64,000 nucleotides of DNA from Spiroplasma endosymbiont of Lonchoptera lutea (GTDB taxonomy: Bacteria > Bacillota_I > Bacilli_A > Mycoplasmatales > Nriv7), in contig NZ_OZ026463.1 of the NCBI RefSeq assembly GCF_964019715.1, forward strand, positions 1,004,220 through 1,068,219, given 5' to 3'. Every line of letters begins with the position of its first letter. Position 1 is the first letter of the stretch. Positions 9,460 to 19,900 of this stretch are shown here, one piece after another. The notes beneath the pieces were generated by a model that was not told where the DNA came from, did not search any database, and worked only from the letters and a program-made list of their open reading frames with translations. Both the position numbers and the translations under genes were made by a program.

Positions 9460-11847
9460 TTAAGCAGCAACTGCTACAGCATCAGTAATAACATCAGTGG
9501 ATGTTATTGTTGAATTAGAATTAAAAATAAAGTCATATACTTCTTCATAATGTTTAATCGGAATAATTTTTAATTCATTTAACACCTCGTTAGGAATATC
9601 ATCTAAATCTTTCATATTTTTATCAGGTATTAAAATTGTACTAATCCCACTGCGATGAGCAGAAATTGATTTTTCTTTTAAACCACCAATCGGTAAAACA
9701 TTCCCTCGTAAAGTTATTTCCCCAGTCATTCCAACATCACTAGATACAGGTCTTTTAGTTAAAGCAGAAATTATTGCTGTTGTTATTGTAATCCCCGCTG
9801 AAGGTCCATCTTTAGGTACTGCCCCTTCAGGAACATGAATATGAATATCATTATTACTAAAAAACTTGGAATCAATATTAAACTTCTTACTATTAGCTTT
9901 TAAATAATCCAAAGCAATATTTGCTGATTCCTTCATAACATCACCTAAAGTTCCTGTTAAAACTAACTGTCCTTTACCTGAAAAGAAATTTACTTCCATT
10001 GAAAGAATATCGCCACCAAAAGCAGTATATGCTAAACCAGTAGCAACACCAATTTGGGCTGTTCCTTCTTTTTCAGTATATTCAAACTTATGTTTACCTA
10101 GATATTGCTTAACCTTTTCAATATTCACTAATTCATCACTTAAATGTTTAGCTAAATAACGAACAATAAACTTTCTCGCAATTTGATGCAAATATCGCTC
10201 TAACTGTCGTACACCAGCTTCACGAGTATAATATTTAATAATTTCTTTAATTGCACCATCTTCAAATTTTAATAACTGCTCATTTAAACCATTACCTTGC
10301 AATACTTTAGCAATTAAATGATTTTTAGCAATTTCCATTTTTTCAATTTCTGTGTAAGATGATAATTGAATAATTTCCATTCGGTCTAATAATGGTTCGG
10401 GAATATCTTCCATATAGTTAGCCGTAGCAATAAACATTACTTTTGATAAATCATAATTTTCTTCTAAGTAATGATCAGAAAACTCAAAATTTTGTTCTGG
10501 GTCTAATACTTCCAACATCGCACTAGCAGGATCACCACGATAATCATTAGCCATCTTATCAATTTCATCAAGCAAAAATAAAGGATTAATACTTTTAGCT
10601 CGTTTCATTGATTGGATTATTCTTCCTGGCATTGAACCAATATATGTTTTTCGATGACCACGAATTTCTGATTCATCACGAACACCACCTAATGATAACT
10701 TCACAAAACTTCTTCCTGTTGCTTCAGCAATTGACTTAGCAAGTGAAGTTTTTCCTACTCCGGGAGGACCTACTAAACAAATAATTTGCCCTTTTAATGA
10801 TTTAGTCATTTGTTTAACAGCTAAATGTTCAATAATTCGTTCTTTAACTTTTTCCAAACCATAATGATATTTATCTAAAGTTTGTAAAGCAAATGGTAAA
10901 TCCTCAATTTCTTCCTTTTCTTCATGTCAAGGAATCGCCATTACCCAATCAATGTATGTTCTAATAATATTAGCTTCACTTGATGCTTGTGGCATCATTT
11001 CATAACGATTAATTTCTTCCTTAACACGAACTTTAATATTCTCAGGAAATGGTTCTTTTTGAAGACGATCTAAATATTTCTTCATCTCATTACTATCGTC
11101 ATCAATTTCACCTAATTCTTCTTTAATTGCTTCAAGTTTTTCTCGTAAATAAAATTTCTTTTGCTGTTCATCAATTCTAACTTTAATTCTTTCAGAAATA
11201 TTTTGATCAATTTCACCAGTTTGCTTGCGACTATTAACATTATCAACTAAAAGATTCAAGCGTTGTTCAACATTCAACTCTTCTAAAATAGCTTGTTTTT
11301 TATCTAACGGTAAAAAAGGTAAAAACTGTGCTAATGTATCAATTACTTCTCCAGGACTACTATTAATATTTACCTTAATCTCTTGTAAGACATCTTCAGG
11401 AAGACCTTCTTGCATTTCCAATAATCCTGTTAAATTATTAGTAATTTTTTGAACTAATTCTTCAACACTACCTTCATGATTTGATTCTAAAACCTCAATA
11501 TCACTTTCATAATAAGTACCATTATCTTTTAAATTCAGTAATTTAACCCGATTAAGTGACTTAAAATTAACCGTAAACGAACCTTCTTCTCAAACTTTTT
11601 TTATTTTTAAATTAGCAATAACTCCAACATCAAATATTTCATCAATTGTTGGTTCATCATCTAAAGGTTTTTTTTGTGATACTAAAATAACTTGATTATC
11701 AAAATTATCCTTAGCCACTTCAATAGTCTTTAATGATTTATTACGACCAATTTCTAAAACCTGCTCAAATCCGGGATAAATATAACTACCTCGTGTAACC
11801 AAAACCGGAATATTTTCCAAAGACTTTATTTGTTCTTTATCTATCAT
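9460..11847 (-). CDS. lon: ATP-dependent protease Lon
   Basis: 795 aa when three TGA codons are read as Trp (KKVWEEG, AIPWHEE and one between). Cytosolic AAA+ serine protease for misfolded proteins. N-terminal substrate domain ([16 protein letters not shown]), coiled middle region, Walker [16 protein letters not shown] near residue 340, Walker [10 protein letters not shown], and the Ser-Lys dyad region [13 protein letters not shown]. The start is the MIDKEQIKS methionine with GGAGG 7 nt upstream, not the in-frame ATG 21 nt earlier. An IS30-A copy sits 37 bp upstream, cutting the gene off from a CIRCE operator beyond it. Confidence 0.97.
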
Positions 11848-11877
11848 TATGATACCTCCATAAAACAAATTTACTTA

Positions 11878-11883
11878 ATTATA
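11878..11883 (-). promoter_or_regulatory. Probable -10 box of lon
   Basis: TATAAT on the minus strand, one base from the end of the IS30-A copy and about 30 bp upstream of the lon ATG. Any native -35 box would lie on the other side of the IS. I see no good -35 at 17 bp inside the IS end. Confidence 0.5.
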
Positions 11884-11884
11884 T

Positions 11885-12945
11885 CCTGAATTGTAAATAT
11901 AAATGGGACAGTTTTTTAAAATAATTGTATTAAATCTATTGGTCTTTTATAAGATAATGATTTTCTGGGTGTAGAATTAATTTGAAATGCTATAGAATTT
12001 AAGTCTTTTTGTTTATATGAAGATAAATCAGTAGATTTTGGTAAATATCTTCTTAAAATACCATTATTGTTCTCATTTAAACCTCTTTGACAAGGTTTGC
12101 CGGCATCTGCAAAATAAATTTTAACATTACAATTTTTTTCAATTAATTTTCATTTACTAAATTCTTTACCACGATCAAAAGTAATAGTTTTAATTGTTCC
12201 TGGTATTAATTTTGAAATAAATTTTATTATACTTTGTGTAATACTTTCTGCTTTATGATTTTTAGTTTTCAAAGGAATTGTGGTTTTTGATCATATATCA
12301 GCTAAAGTAATAATAGAACTTTTATGATCTTTACCAACGATAATATCTCCCTCTAAATGGCCAAATTCTTGTATATTTTTAATATTTGGAATGATTAAAT
12401 TTCTTTCATGAATAGATTTACAATTATTAATTCTGCCCCTAGTTTCTTTTTGTTTATGAGGTTTATTTTTGCCTTTTCTCAATAAATTTTTTTCATCAAA
12501 ACCCATTCGATTTGTTTTAAACATGTTATATAAAGTTTTTGTTGAAATATTTTTTATTTTATTTTTCTTTAAAAAATCAGCAATTATATCAAGAGCATAA
12601 TTTTTAGTAATTAACAAATGATTGATAGTATTAATTTCTGTTAAAGTTAAAATTATTAATTTTCTACCTGCATTTTGTTTATTTTTTTGAACTTGATTCA
12701 ATATTTCTAATGGTAATAAGTTTTGATTTAATAATTTACAAACTCTGTGTACAGTTGATTTACTATAATCAATTGCTTTTGCTATTTTACGAATAGAAAA
12801 TCCATAACTTTTATATTCTTTTATTGCTATTATTGATTCAATAGTCAGATACTTATACATTGTGCTAATTCCTTTCTTTTCTTAATTATAGAATTAACAC
12901 AATTTGTTTTTTATATAAGTGTCCTTTTTAATTTTACATTTCAGG
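11885..12945 (-). mobile_element. IS30-A copy between tig/CIRCE and lon
   Basis: Complete 1061-bp element, imperfect terminal inverted repeats beginning CCTGAA, transposase co-oriented with lon. Flanking trinucleotides are TAT and TGT, a possible 3-bp target duplication with one mismatch. Confidence 0.93.
11916..12860 (-). CDS. IS30-family transposase (IS30-A)
   Basis: 314 aa with Trp at TGA codons. The N-terminal HTH reads SIRKIAKAIDYSKSTVHRVC; the DDE core has FGHLEGD, TITFDRGKEF and RGLNENNNGIL. This copy has Ile instead of Thr after the first catalytic Asp (GDIIVG). The AAGAAAGGAATT leader provides a Shine-Dalgarno. Confidence 0.93.
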
Positions 12946-12957
12946 TGTATAAAAAAT

Positions 12958-12984
12958 TTAGCACTTGCAATATTAAAGTGCTAA
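12958..12984. promoter_or_regulatory. CIRCE operator (HrcA binding site)
   Basis: TTAGCACTT-N9-AAGTGCTAA. The bacterial CIRCE consensus is TTAGCACTC-N9-GAGTGCTAA, so each 9-base half differs in one symmetric position and the 9-bp spacer is exact. CIRCE is bound by the heat-shock repressor HrcA and is known upstream of lon in some mollicutes. Here it lies just past tig and was presumably the lon operator before IS30-A (11885-12945) inserted between them. Because it forms a hairpin followed by Ts on the minus strand it could also serve as the tig terminator. Confidence 0.85.
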
Positions 12985-12991
12985 ATCTATT

Positions 12992-14290
12992 TTATCCATT
13001 ATTCTCATAAAATCCATTATTCTCATAAAGAAAATTTAATATCCTACGATGTTTTAAACCTTCTTGAACAATACTAGTATCCATAATTTTTTCTTTAGCT
13101 TCTTCTGGTGTCATCTTATAAAACTTAGCCAACTCAATAATTTCTTGTTCTACCTCATCATTACTAACTTGAATATTTTCTTGCTTCATAATTTCTTGTA
13201 TAATTAAATAATTACTAATTTTTGCTTTAGCCTCGCCTCGGAACTCTTTTTTAATATCTAATTCAGTTAATTTAGTTAACTTTAAATATTGTTTTAAATC
13301 AATATTTTGTTCTTTTAACTTCTCCTCAAACTGATCTTGAAGATTTAATACTTCTTTATCAATAATTGATTGAGGAATATGAATCGTTGCTGTTTTAGAA
13401 ATTTCTAATAATAAATTATTAATAAACTCATCTTTAATTTTTTCTTCATTTTGCTTAATCAAATTTTCTTTAATATAATCTTTTAATTGTGCTAAATCTT
13501 CAATACCATCAATATTAGCATCTTTTGCCAAATCATCATTAATTTCTGGAACAATCTTATTTTTAACTTCTTTAATCTTAACTTTAAAAGTTACTTCTTT
13601 TCCTGCTAAATCTGGTTGTAAATAATCTTTAGGAAACGATACAAGTAAATCCTTTTCTTCACCAGCCATCAATCCAATCATTTGTTCTTCAAAACCAGGA
13701 ATAAACTTTTTTGAACCAATTTCTAAACTAAAATTTTCAGCTTTTCCACCAGCAAAAGGTTCGCCATCTTTAAACCCTTCAAAATCAAAAATAACAACAT
13801 CACCATTAGTAATCTTATCTTCTTTAATTTCTAAAATAACTGATTTTTCTTGTAACTGACTAAGTGCTTGATTAATATCCTCATCATTAACAATATTTGC
13901 CATTTTCTCAATTTTTATATTTGTATATTTTTCAACTTTAACTTCCGGTTTTAAATCAAATTCAAAAGAAATAATATATTTTGCCATTGACAAAGTATCA
14001 ATATTTCAACTTGGCTGATTAAAAGGTTGCAATGGATCATTTCGTAATAAAGCAAATTGTCACGCTTTATCAGCTGCAATATTATGAGCTTTATTTAAAA
14101 TTTCTGCTTCACTTAAATATTTTTCTACCATCGCTTCTGGTACTTTGCCTTTACGAAAACCTGGTATTTGTAAACGGGCTTTCAACTTCTTTGTTACCTT
14201 TTCAATAATATCTTGTCATTCTTCTGATTCAAATTCAATAATATACTTTCCTTTATTTTCTTCAATATTTTTTTTACTTGTAAATTTCAT
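12992..14290 (-). CDS. tig: Trigger factor
   Basis: 432 aa, the family length. Ribosome-associated chaperone and peptidyl-prolyl isomerase. N-terminal ribosome-binding domain with the signature GFRKGKVPEAMVEKY (about residue 44), FKBP-like domain (GDVVIFDFEGFKDGEPFAGG, IPGFEEQMIGLMAGEE), then the helical C-terminal chaperone domain. The start ATG has an AGGAGG-type Shine-Dalgarno (AGGAGGATATTTG). The C-terminus ends with a small tandem duplication (ENNGFYENNG) from an 18-bp DNA repeat at 12995-13030. Confidence 0.96.
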
Positions 14291-14382
14291 CAAATATCCT
14301 CCTATATTTCAACTATTTAATTATACCCTTGATTAATTACTAAATGCAATTAAACTTTAGCAAATATCTCAACAATAAAATC

Positions 14383-15135
14383 TTAAAAAATTTGTTCTTT
14401 CTCAATTTGTAATAAAAATCTTTGGGTAAGAACAACATCAGTCTTTAAATTTTGACAAATCTGTTCTAACTTACATTCATCATCACCTTGCATAATTTGT
14501 GCTTTATAAATAATAGCACTAACTATCGCAGAAAGATCCGCCATTAATGGCAAATTAGGATACTGACTATATCAATAATTTTCTCATAAGTATCAACAAA
14601 CCTGTTCTAAACTAGGATTATCATTATAAACAAAATTACTTAAAATAGTTTTAACTTTTTTAGTACATTCATCAAGATGAAATTCAGAAATCAATATCGG
14701 ATTAACAAAATACTGACCATGTGTTTTTTGAACAATAAACACCCCATCAATATCTTGTCTCTTTAAAGCTATTAACAAATGCGTTTTATTTTCATTTTTA
14801 AACAAAGAATTTTTTAAATAATCTCGTAATGTTGATAATATTTTCCTAGCATTTTGCTGTTCTAAAAAATTAAATGCTACTAAATGAATTTCCTCATCAA
14901 AAGGATTATTAATAATTTCTTTAATTGTCTCTAAATCTCATTGCTTAATATTTGGTTTTTCTTTTGTTAACTGTTGAATTTCATCATAAAATTTAATAAT
15001 TTGTTGTTCATATTTTTTTGGTATATAAGGTAAATCTAATTCAATTTTTAACTTAACTTTTGCTTGCTCATAGTTTTCATTAGCAATTAACTTTTCAATT
15101 TCCTTAATAAAAAAACTATAATATTTATTATTCAT
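14383..15135 (-). CDS. Conserved hypothetical protein (possibly DUF3196 type)
   Basis: 250 aa with several TGA-encoded Trp. N-terminal half rich in short helices (YYSFFIKEIEKLIANENYEQ, then KLKIELDLPYIP), resembling a TPR-like bundle. The middle has DEEIHLVAFNFLEQ and a hydrophobic strand GVFIVQKTHGQYFVNPILIS. Related proteins of unknown function occur beside trigger factor or lon in mollicutes; the DUF3196 assignment is from memory and uncertain. No signal peptide or TM segment. Co-oriented with tig, 92 bp upstream of it. Confidence 0.6.
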
Positions 15136-15166
15136 TAAAATTATTCACCAACATTTTTATTTTAAA

Positions 15167-15243
15167 TGGCGCCCATGAAGAGACTTGAACTCTTGACCCT
15201 GCGCTTAGAAGGCGCATGCTCTATCCAACTGAGCTACATGGGC
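15167..15243 (-). tRNA. tRNA-Arg (anticodon UCU)
   Basis: Cloverleaf can be folded: acceptor GCCCATG/CATGGGC, D-arm GCTC..GAGC, anticodon stem TGCGC/GCGCA with loop CTTCTAA (anticodon TCT), T-arm with GTTCAAGTC, and an encoded GCCA 3' end. Reads AGA, the main Arg codon in such AT-rich genomes. Confidence 0.95.
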
Positions 15244-15364
15244 ATATTTTATACTACATAAAAAATAATAACATTATTAGCTTTAAACTGCAATTATTTT
15301 AAATAAAATTAATAGTCAATAAATCCTTTAAATATAAAAAAATGTTAATAAATAATTTTACAAA

Positions 15365-15403
15365 AATGTTGATAGAAATTATTTTTTAAATTCTATCAAC
15401 ATT
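15365..15403 (-). terminator. Terminator after the deoxyribosyltransferase gene
   Basis: 13-bp perfect stem (AATGTTGATAGAA and its complement) with a T-run on the minus strand, 44 bp past the stop at 15447. The rest of 15244-15446 has no gene. Confidence 0.8.
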
Positions 15404-15446
15404 GCTTCTTCATTTGTAAAAAGAATTAAAAATTTATTCCCTTTTA

Positions 15447-15941
15447 CTATTTTAAAATTCCTTCAATTTCTTTAATTTTATTAATTGCTTCTTGAAAATT
15501 TTTAACCTTAAAAATTTTCTTTTTACTAATATCATTGTATTGTAAACTACCTGATATCATCTCATTAATACCATATCCAGGAATTTCCTCAACATCAATA
15601 TTTGATTGATACAACCTAAAATCACTATAAACACATATTAAATATTTTTCTTCCTGCAAACACTGTTCAAAGGCAAAACCATATTCCATATATGTTCCAC
15701 TATCACGGCCATCAATATCAAATATTACATATTTTGACTTTTTAATCTCTTCATAATCTTTTTTAAATATCTCGTTATTTTTTGGCGTAGCATTTTCACT
15801 ATTAAAACTAAACTCAATCGGATTTAAAATTTCAAAATTATCACCTAATTGCTTTCTTAAATTTATTCCTTCTGCTTTTCTCTGATTTTGTTCTGCTTCA
15901 CTAAATAATGGTCCCGCGTTATAAACAAATATTTTTTTCAT
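15447..15941 (-). CDS. Nucleoside 2-deoxyribosyltransferase family protein
   Basis: 164 aa. Begins MKKIFVYNAGPLFSEAEQN, the YxAGPLF signature of the family, and contains VIFDIDGRDSGTYMEYGFAF with the catalytic-type Glu in DSGTxxEYG. Such enzymes exchange bases between deoxynucleosides in salvage, which fits a mollicute without de novo synthesis. Single gene with its own terminator; a 14-bp inverted repeat sits 36 bp upstream. Confidence 0.9.
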   Translation of the reverse strand: MKKIFVYNAGPLFSEAEQNQRKAEGINLRKQLGDNFEILNPIEFSFNSENATPKNNEIFKKDYEEIKKSKYVIFDIDGRDSGTYMEYGFAFEQCLQEEKYLICVYSDFRLYQSNIDVEEIPGYGINEMISGSLQYNDISKKKIFKVKNFQEAINKIKEIEGILK

Positions 15942-15976
15942 TATTATTGTTCCTTTCCAAATACTTATCTTTTAAT

Positions 15977-16010
15977 ATCACTACGAAAGTAGTATCACTT
16001 TCGTAATGAT
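15977..16010. promoter_or_regulatory. Inverted repeat upstream of the deoxyribosyltransferase gene
   Basis: ATCACTACGAAAGT-N6-ACTTTCGTAATGAT, 14-bp arms with one mismatch. It lacks a T-run on the minus strand, so an operator is as likely as a terminator for the truncated phosphatase gene upstream. Confidence 0.55.
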
Positions 16011-16079
16011 ATTATATTTAAAATATTGCTGGCAAAGTTGCCAATTTATGAACAAAAATCCAAAATTATTATTTAATTT

Positions 16080-16690
16080 CTAATCCCAAGAAGTAAACTT
16101 TTGTAAATATTCTCTAATTGCTTGTTTCATATAAGATGTCCCATGTTGTTCAAAATATTTCTTCTTAAAAGCACTATCTCAGCCACCATACATCGCGTTA
16201 CCACCTATAAGTGAATAAGATTTATACCAACAAATATTTTCCTTAATAATTTCCTGAATCTGTTTTTTTTCTAAAAGCAAGGTATCAACTGATTGACCAC
16301 AATTAGCATAATATTTTATTATCTTATCATTTTCCTTACTAAAACGAATTGCCATCGCTGGTTCACCAAAAAGTTTTTGAATATTATTATCTTCCATATA
16401 GTTTTCACGATAAGTAATTCCTTTATTATTAGTAAAATTAGAATTAAAGTCATTAATATCATCACCTATTACCATCATTATTCTTACATTAACTTTTTTT
16501 CCTAAAATAGATACTTTATTATTATTAATATATTCATAACGGTCTTCTTTTTCTTTAAGAACCTTATCTGCTTTTAATTTCTTACCATCCATTCATCACA
16601 AAGCATCATTTAATAATTCTTCAGGAAAACCTTCATTGATTAAATTCTTTTTTGTATCTTCTAAATGCTTATTTTGTAAACGATTAGAAG
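16080..16690 (-). pseudogene. HAD acid phosphatase / e(P4)-like, 5' end lost to IS
   Basis: Open frame of about 202 codons reaching the IS edge. It reads ASNRLQNKHLEDTKKNL, then EGFPEELLNDALWW and MVIGDDINDF. This is the motif II/III-IV order of class B/C acid phosphatases and 5'-nucleotidase e(P4) (SNR, GFP, GDxxxDF). The N-terminal DxDxT nucleophile motif and any signal peptide are missing, replaced by IS30-A end fragments and an IS3. Ends TSWD. Non-functional as a phosphatase unless rebuilt. Confidence 0.75.
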
Positions 16691-16766
16691 CCTGAAATGT
16701 AAAATTAAAAAGGACACTTACCTGAAATGTAAAATTAAAAAGGACACTTATATAAAAAACAAATTG
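16691..16766 (+). mobile_element. Two IS30-A left-end fragments in tandem
   Basis: The first 30 bp of IS30-A (16691-16720) are followed directly by the first 46 bp of a second copy (16721-16766), both in plus orientation. The IS3 then begins; after it, no IS30-A sequence continues. A scar of deletion between stacked copies. Confidence 0.88.
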
Positions 16767-16795
16767 TGGATTGGCAACCCTTTTTAGGACACTTT

Positions 16796-17596
16796 TTATG
16801 TAGACTGGTATTTTCTAAATTCAACGGGAGTTAAATAATTTAAACTGCCATGAATTCGAATATTGTTATATCAATTAACAAAATCAAATAGTTCGCATTT
16901 TAGTTGTGTTAAGTTTGCAAATTTTTTACCGTTAATAAATTCGGTTTTAAAGGTTTTGTAAGTTGCTTCAGCAACAGCATTATCATATGGGCATCCTTTG
17001 GAGCTTAATGATCTTTTAATTTTAAAGGTTATTAAAATTTCATCAATAATTTTATTTTTAAACTCATTACCACGATCAGTATGAAATAAAGTTATTTTAT
17101 TTAATGGTCGTGTTATCTTGTGAAAAGCTTGTTGAACTAATTCAGCAGTTTTATTTGGTCCAGCACTATAGCCAATTACTTCGCGATTAAACAAGTCAAT
17201 TAATAAACAAATATAATGTCATTTAGTGCCAACTTGAACATATGTTAAATCACTAACAACAACTTCATTTGGTTTTTTGTCATTAAATTGACGATTTAAA
17301 ACATTATTAATTTCGTCATTATTAACTGTTTTTTTATGATTACAATATTTTAACTTGGTGTATTTAGAAACCAAATTATTTTTGATCATAATGAATCGGA
17401 TTTTTCGTCGTGATAAAATGATATTTTTTCTTATTAAAACAGCTTTAATTTTACGAGCACCATAAATCTTGCGACTTTTATTAAATGCACTGATAACTTC
17501 TTGTTCATAATTATTAACATCAAACTTAGTGCATTTATTAGTTTGATAATAATATGTTGATTTTAGTAAACCTAAAATCTTACATATTTTTCTCAC
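16796..17596 (-). CDS. IS3-family transposase OrfB (copy 2)
   Basis: 266 aa from a GTG (more if made as an OrfAB fusion by -1 slippage). HTH-like N-terminus with KSRKIYGARKIKAVL, then the rve integrase core: VVSDLTYVQVGTKWHYICL (first Asp), FHTDRGNEF (second Asp), CPYDNAVAEATYKTFKTE (Glu). Ends HGSLNYLTPVEFRKYQST, the typical IS150-group C-terminus. Confidence 0.94.
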
Positions 17597-17628
17597 TGAA
17601 TATTTATTTTTGTTGTTATTAATTATTG

Positions 17629-17907
17629 TTATTTTTTCCCGATTATCAGTGCTGCTTGCTTTAAAATGTCATTTTCCATTCGTAATTGTTGGTTTTCTTT
17701 TCGCAAGTAAATTAATTCATTTTCTTCGACAGTGCGATTATCTTTTGCTTTAAATGACCCAGAATTATTATAATTTTTAATTCAACTATAAATAGTTGGT
17801 TTTGGTAAATTATATTCTTTCCCTAAATTAATAACACTTTTGTCATTTTTGTATAGCATTACAATTTGTTTTTTAAATTCTTCAGAGTATGAGGTTTTAT
17901 TTCCCAT
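17629..17907 (-). CDS. IS3-family OrfA (copy 2)
   Basis: 92 aa, same as copy 1: HTH plus leucine-rich coiled C-terminus, ending in the A6 slippage run. Confidence 0.93.
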
Positions 17908-18029
17908 TTTTATATTCCTTCTTTCTTAATAATTTTGAAGTCTATATAATTATGGTCCAACTTATTGTAGCCTATCCATTGCATTTTATTTTCAATAAAT
18001 AATATCCTCCTTCTATTTTATTAAAAATA

Positions 18030-18059
18030 AAAATGCTTATATAAAAATATAAGCATTTT
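18030..18059 (-). terminator. uvrC terminator
   Basis: 12-bp perfect stem AAAATGCTTATA with A/T-rich loop, 50 bp past the uvrC stop. Confidence 0.75.
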
Positions 18060-18109
18060 AGCATCAAATTAGTAATAAATTTTTCGATTTAACGAATAAA
18101 ATTTCTAAA

Positions 18110-19882
18110 TTAATTATCTTTTAAATAAGCAATTAATTCCTTTGTTGTTGTTTTATTTTTAATAATAGCATTTAATTCAGCAAATGAAACTGCTTTCATT
18201 TTTGTTATTGTTTCAAACTGTTGATATAACTTTTTAATAGTTAACTCACCTAATCCTTTAACTTTTTTTAACGAATTAACAAATAAAGAATTAGTTCGTT
18301 GTTGACGATGAAATGAAACTGTATAATTATGGACCTCTTCTTGAACTTTAGTTAATCAATGAAATAAAGCACTCTTTTTAGCAATATCCAACCGATAACC
18401 TTTATTATCTAATAAACAATCAGTTTTGTGATGACTATTCTTAACAAGACCGACAACTGGTAAACTAATATTTAAATTTTCTAATTGCAACTGCACACTA
18501 TCAATTTGTAATTTACCACCATCAACAATAATTAACTCTGGCATTGGTTCTTTATTCATTAATTTTTTTCAATAACGACGATAAACTAAATTTTGTAAAT
18601 AATGATAATCTCCTTGTTGTTCAATTTGAATTTTATAACGACGAAACAGTTTTTTAATTGCTTGACCATTTTGATAAACAATAACCCCACCAATAACATT
18701 ATCATGTCCTAAATTGGCAATATCCATAATTTCGATATATTGTGGTGTCGCAATTTTTAAAAGCTTTCCTAATTGTTCAACAATCTCATAATAACGATAC
18801 TTAATTTGATAGGAATCAACAAGTTGTTGCTTTAATAATTCTTGAGCATTCTTAGTAGCTAAAGAAATAATTTCTTGCATTTTTTTAGTAAGCTTAGTAA
18901 TAATTTTAATATTTAATGCTTCTGCCAAATCATCTAAAACAATATTTGCAACATATAATTCTTGGGGAACAGTATTGTTAGTATATAACTGTTGCAAATA
19001 ATTTCTCATTGCATCAGTTAAATCATCATTAAATAAAGTAAAAATTTGTTCATCTTTGGAAAGCAATTGTCCATTACGATAAAATAATGCTGTTATTGAC
19101 AATTTATGATCTTTAATAGCATAACCAATAAAATCACGATTACGAAAATCAGGAAATTGAACAAACTGATGAGAAATAAATAATTGTAACTTATCTAAAA
19201 CATTTTTTAATCTTTGTGCTTCTTCATATTGTAAATTAATCGCTGCTTGTTGCATTCGCTCAGCAATCTTATTTTTAATATCTTGATTTTTTCCTTGAAA
19301 AAAATCATTAATTTTCTTTTTCATCAAGGCATAATATTCCTCAGGAACCTTTTTAAAACAAGCACCTGAACATAATTGCAGATGATAATATAAGCACGGC
19401 GTTCCTAAACTTTCTTTACATCTTCGCAAAGGAAATAATTGTTGCAATATCTTTAAAACTTCTCTAGCTCCCGTACCATCAGGAAAAGGACCATAATACT
19501 TACCATTATCTTTTTGAACTTTACGAACAAAACGATATTCAGGATTATTTTCATCAGTAATTTTAATATAAGGATAGGTTTTATCATCATTTAATAAAAT
19601 ATTATATCGGGGACGCTTATCTTTAATTAAATTATGTTCTAACAATAATGCTTCTTTTTCATTAATTGTTAAAATATAATCCACATCAGCAATTTCACGA
19701 ACTAATTTAGTAGTTTTAAAATTATGTACTTTATTAAAATAATTATTTACCCGCTGTTGAATATTTTTTGCTTTACCAACATAAATTAATTGTCGCGCTT
19801 CATTATAAAACTGATAACATCCCGAACTTTGTGGTAAATTTTTAATTTTTTCTTGTAAAACAAGGGGTTTAACTCACATCAT
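18110..19882 (-). CDS. uvrC: Excinuclease ABC subunit C
   Basis: 590 aa with TGA as Trp. GIY-YIG nuclease at the N-terminus (LPQSSGCYQFYNEARQLIYVGKAKNI), UvrB-binding UVR segment (about residue 200: NLQYEEAQRLKNVLDKLQLF), RNase H-like nuclease half (YIEIMDIANLGHDN, PELIIVDGGKLQ) and a C-terminal helix-hairpin-helix (VKGLGELTIKKLYQQF). Makes the dual incision in nucleotide excision repair. Two consecutive ATGs; AGGAA precedes the first. The start lies 18 bp after the ftsK stop, in the same run. Confidence 0.96.
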
Positions 19883-19900
19883 TATCAAAATTCCTACTCT

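Larger units (their letters stand above)
16767..17978 (-). mobile_element. IS3-family element, copy 2 (intact)
   Basis: 1212 bp, termini TGGATTGGCAAC and TGGATAGGCTAC, flanked by the 3-bp duplication TTG (16764-16766 and 17979-17981). Both genes intact; this is the reference copy in the window. Confidence 0.95.

Noticed and set aside
9460-11868. Lon appearing as three separate ORFs (and similar splits in uvrC, ftsK, thrS, pnp, prkC)
   Set aside because: The breaks are all TGA codons in one continuous frame; with UGA as Trp the proteins are full length, so these are not pseudogenes.
12956-12986. Hairpin after tig first read as a plain rho-independent terminator
   Set aside because: The arms match CIRCE with the exact 9-bp spacer, so operator function is the better primary call; termination may be a second use.
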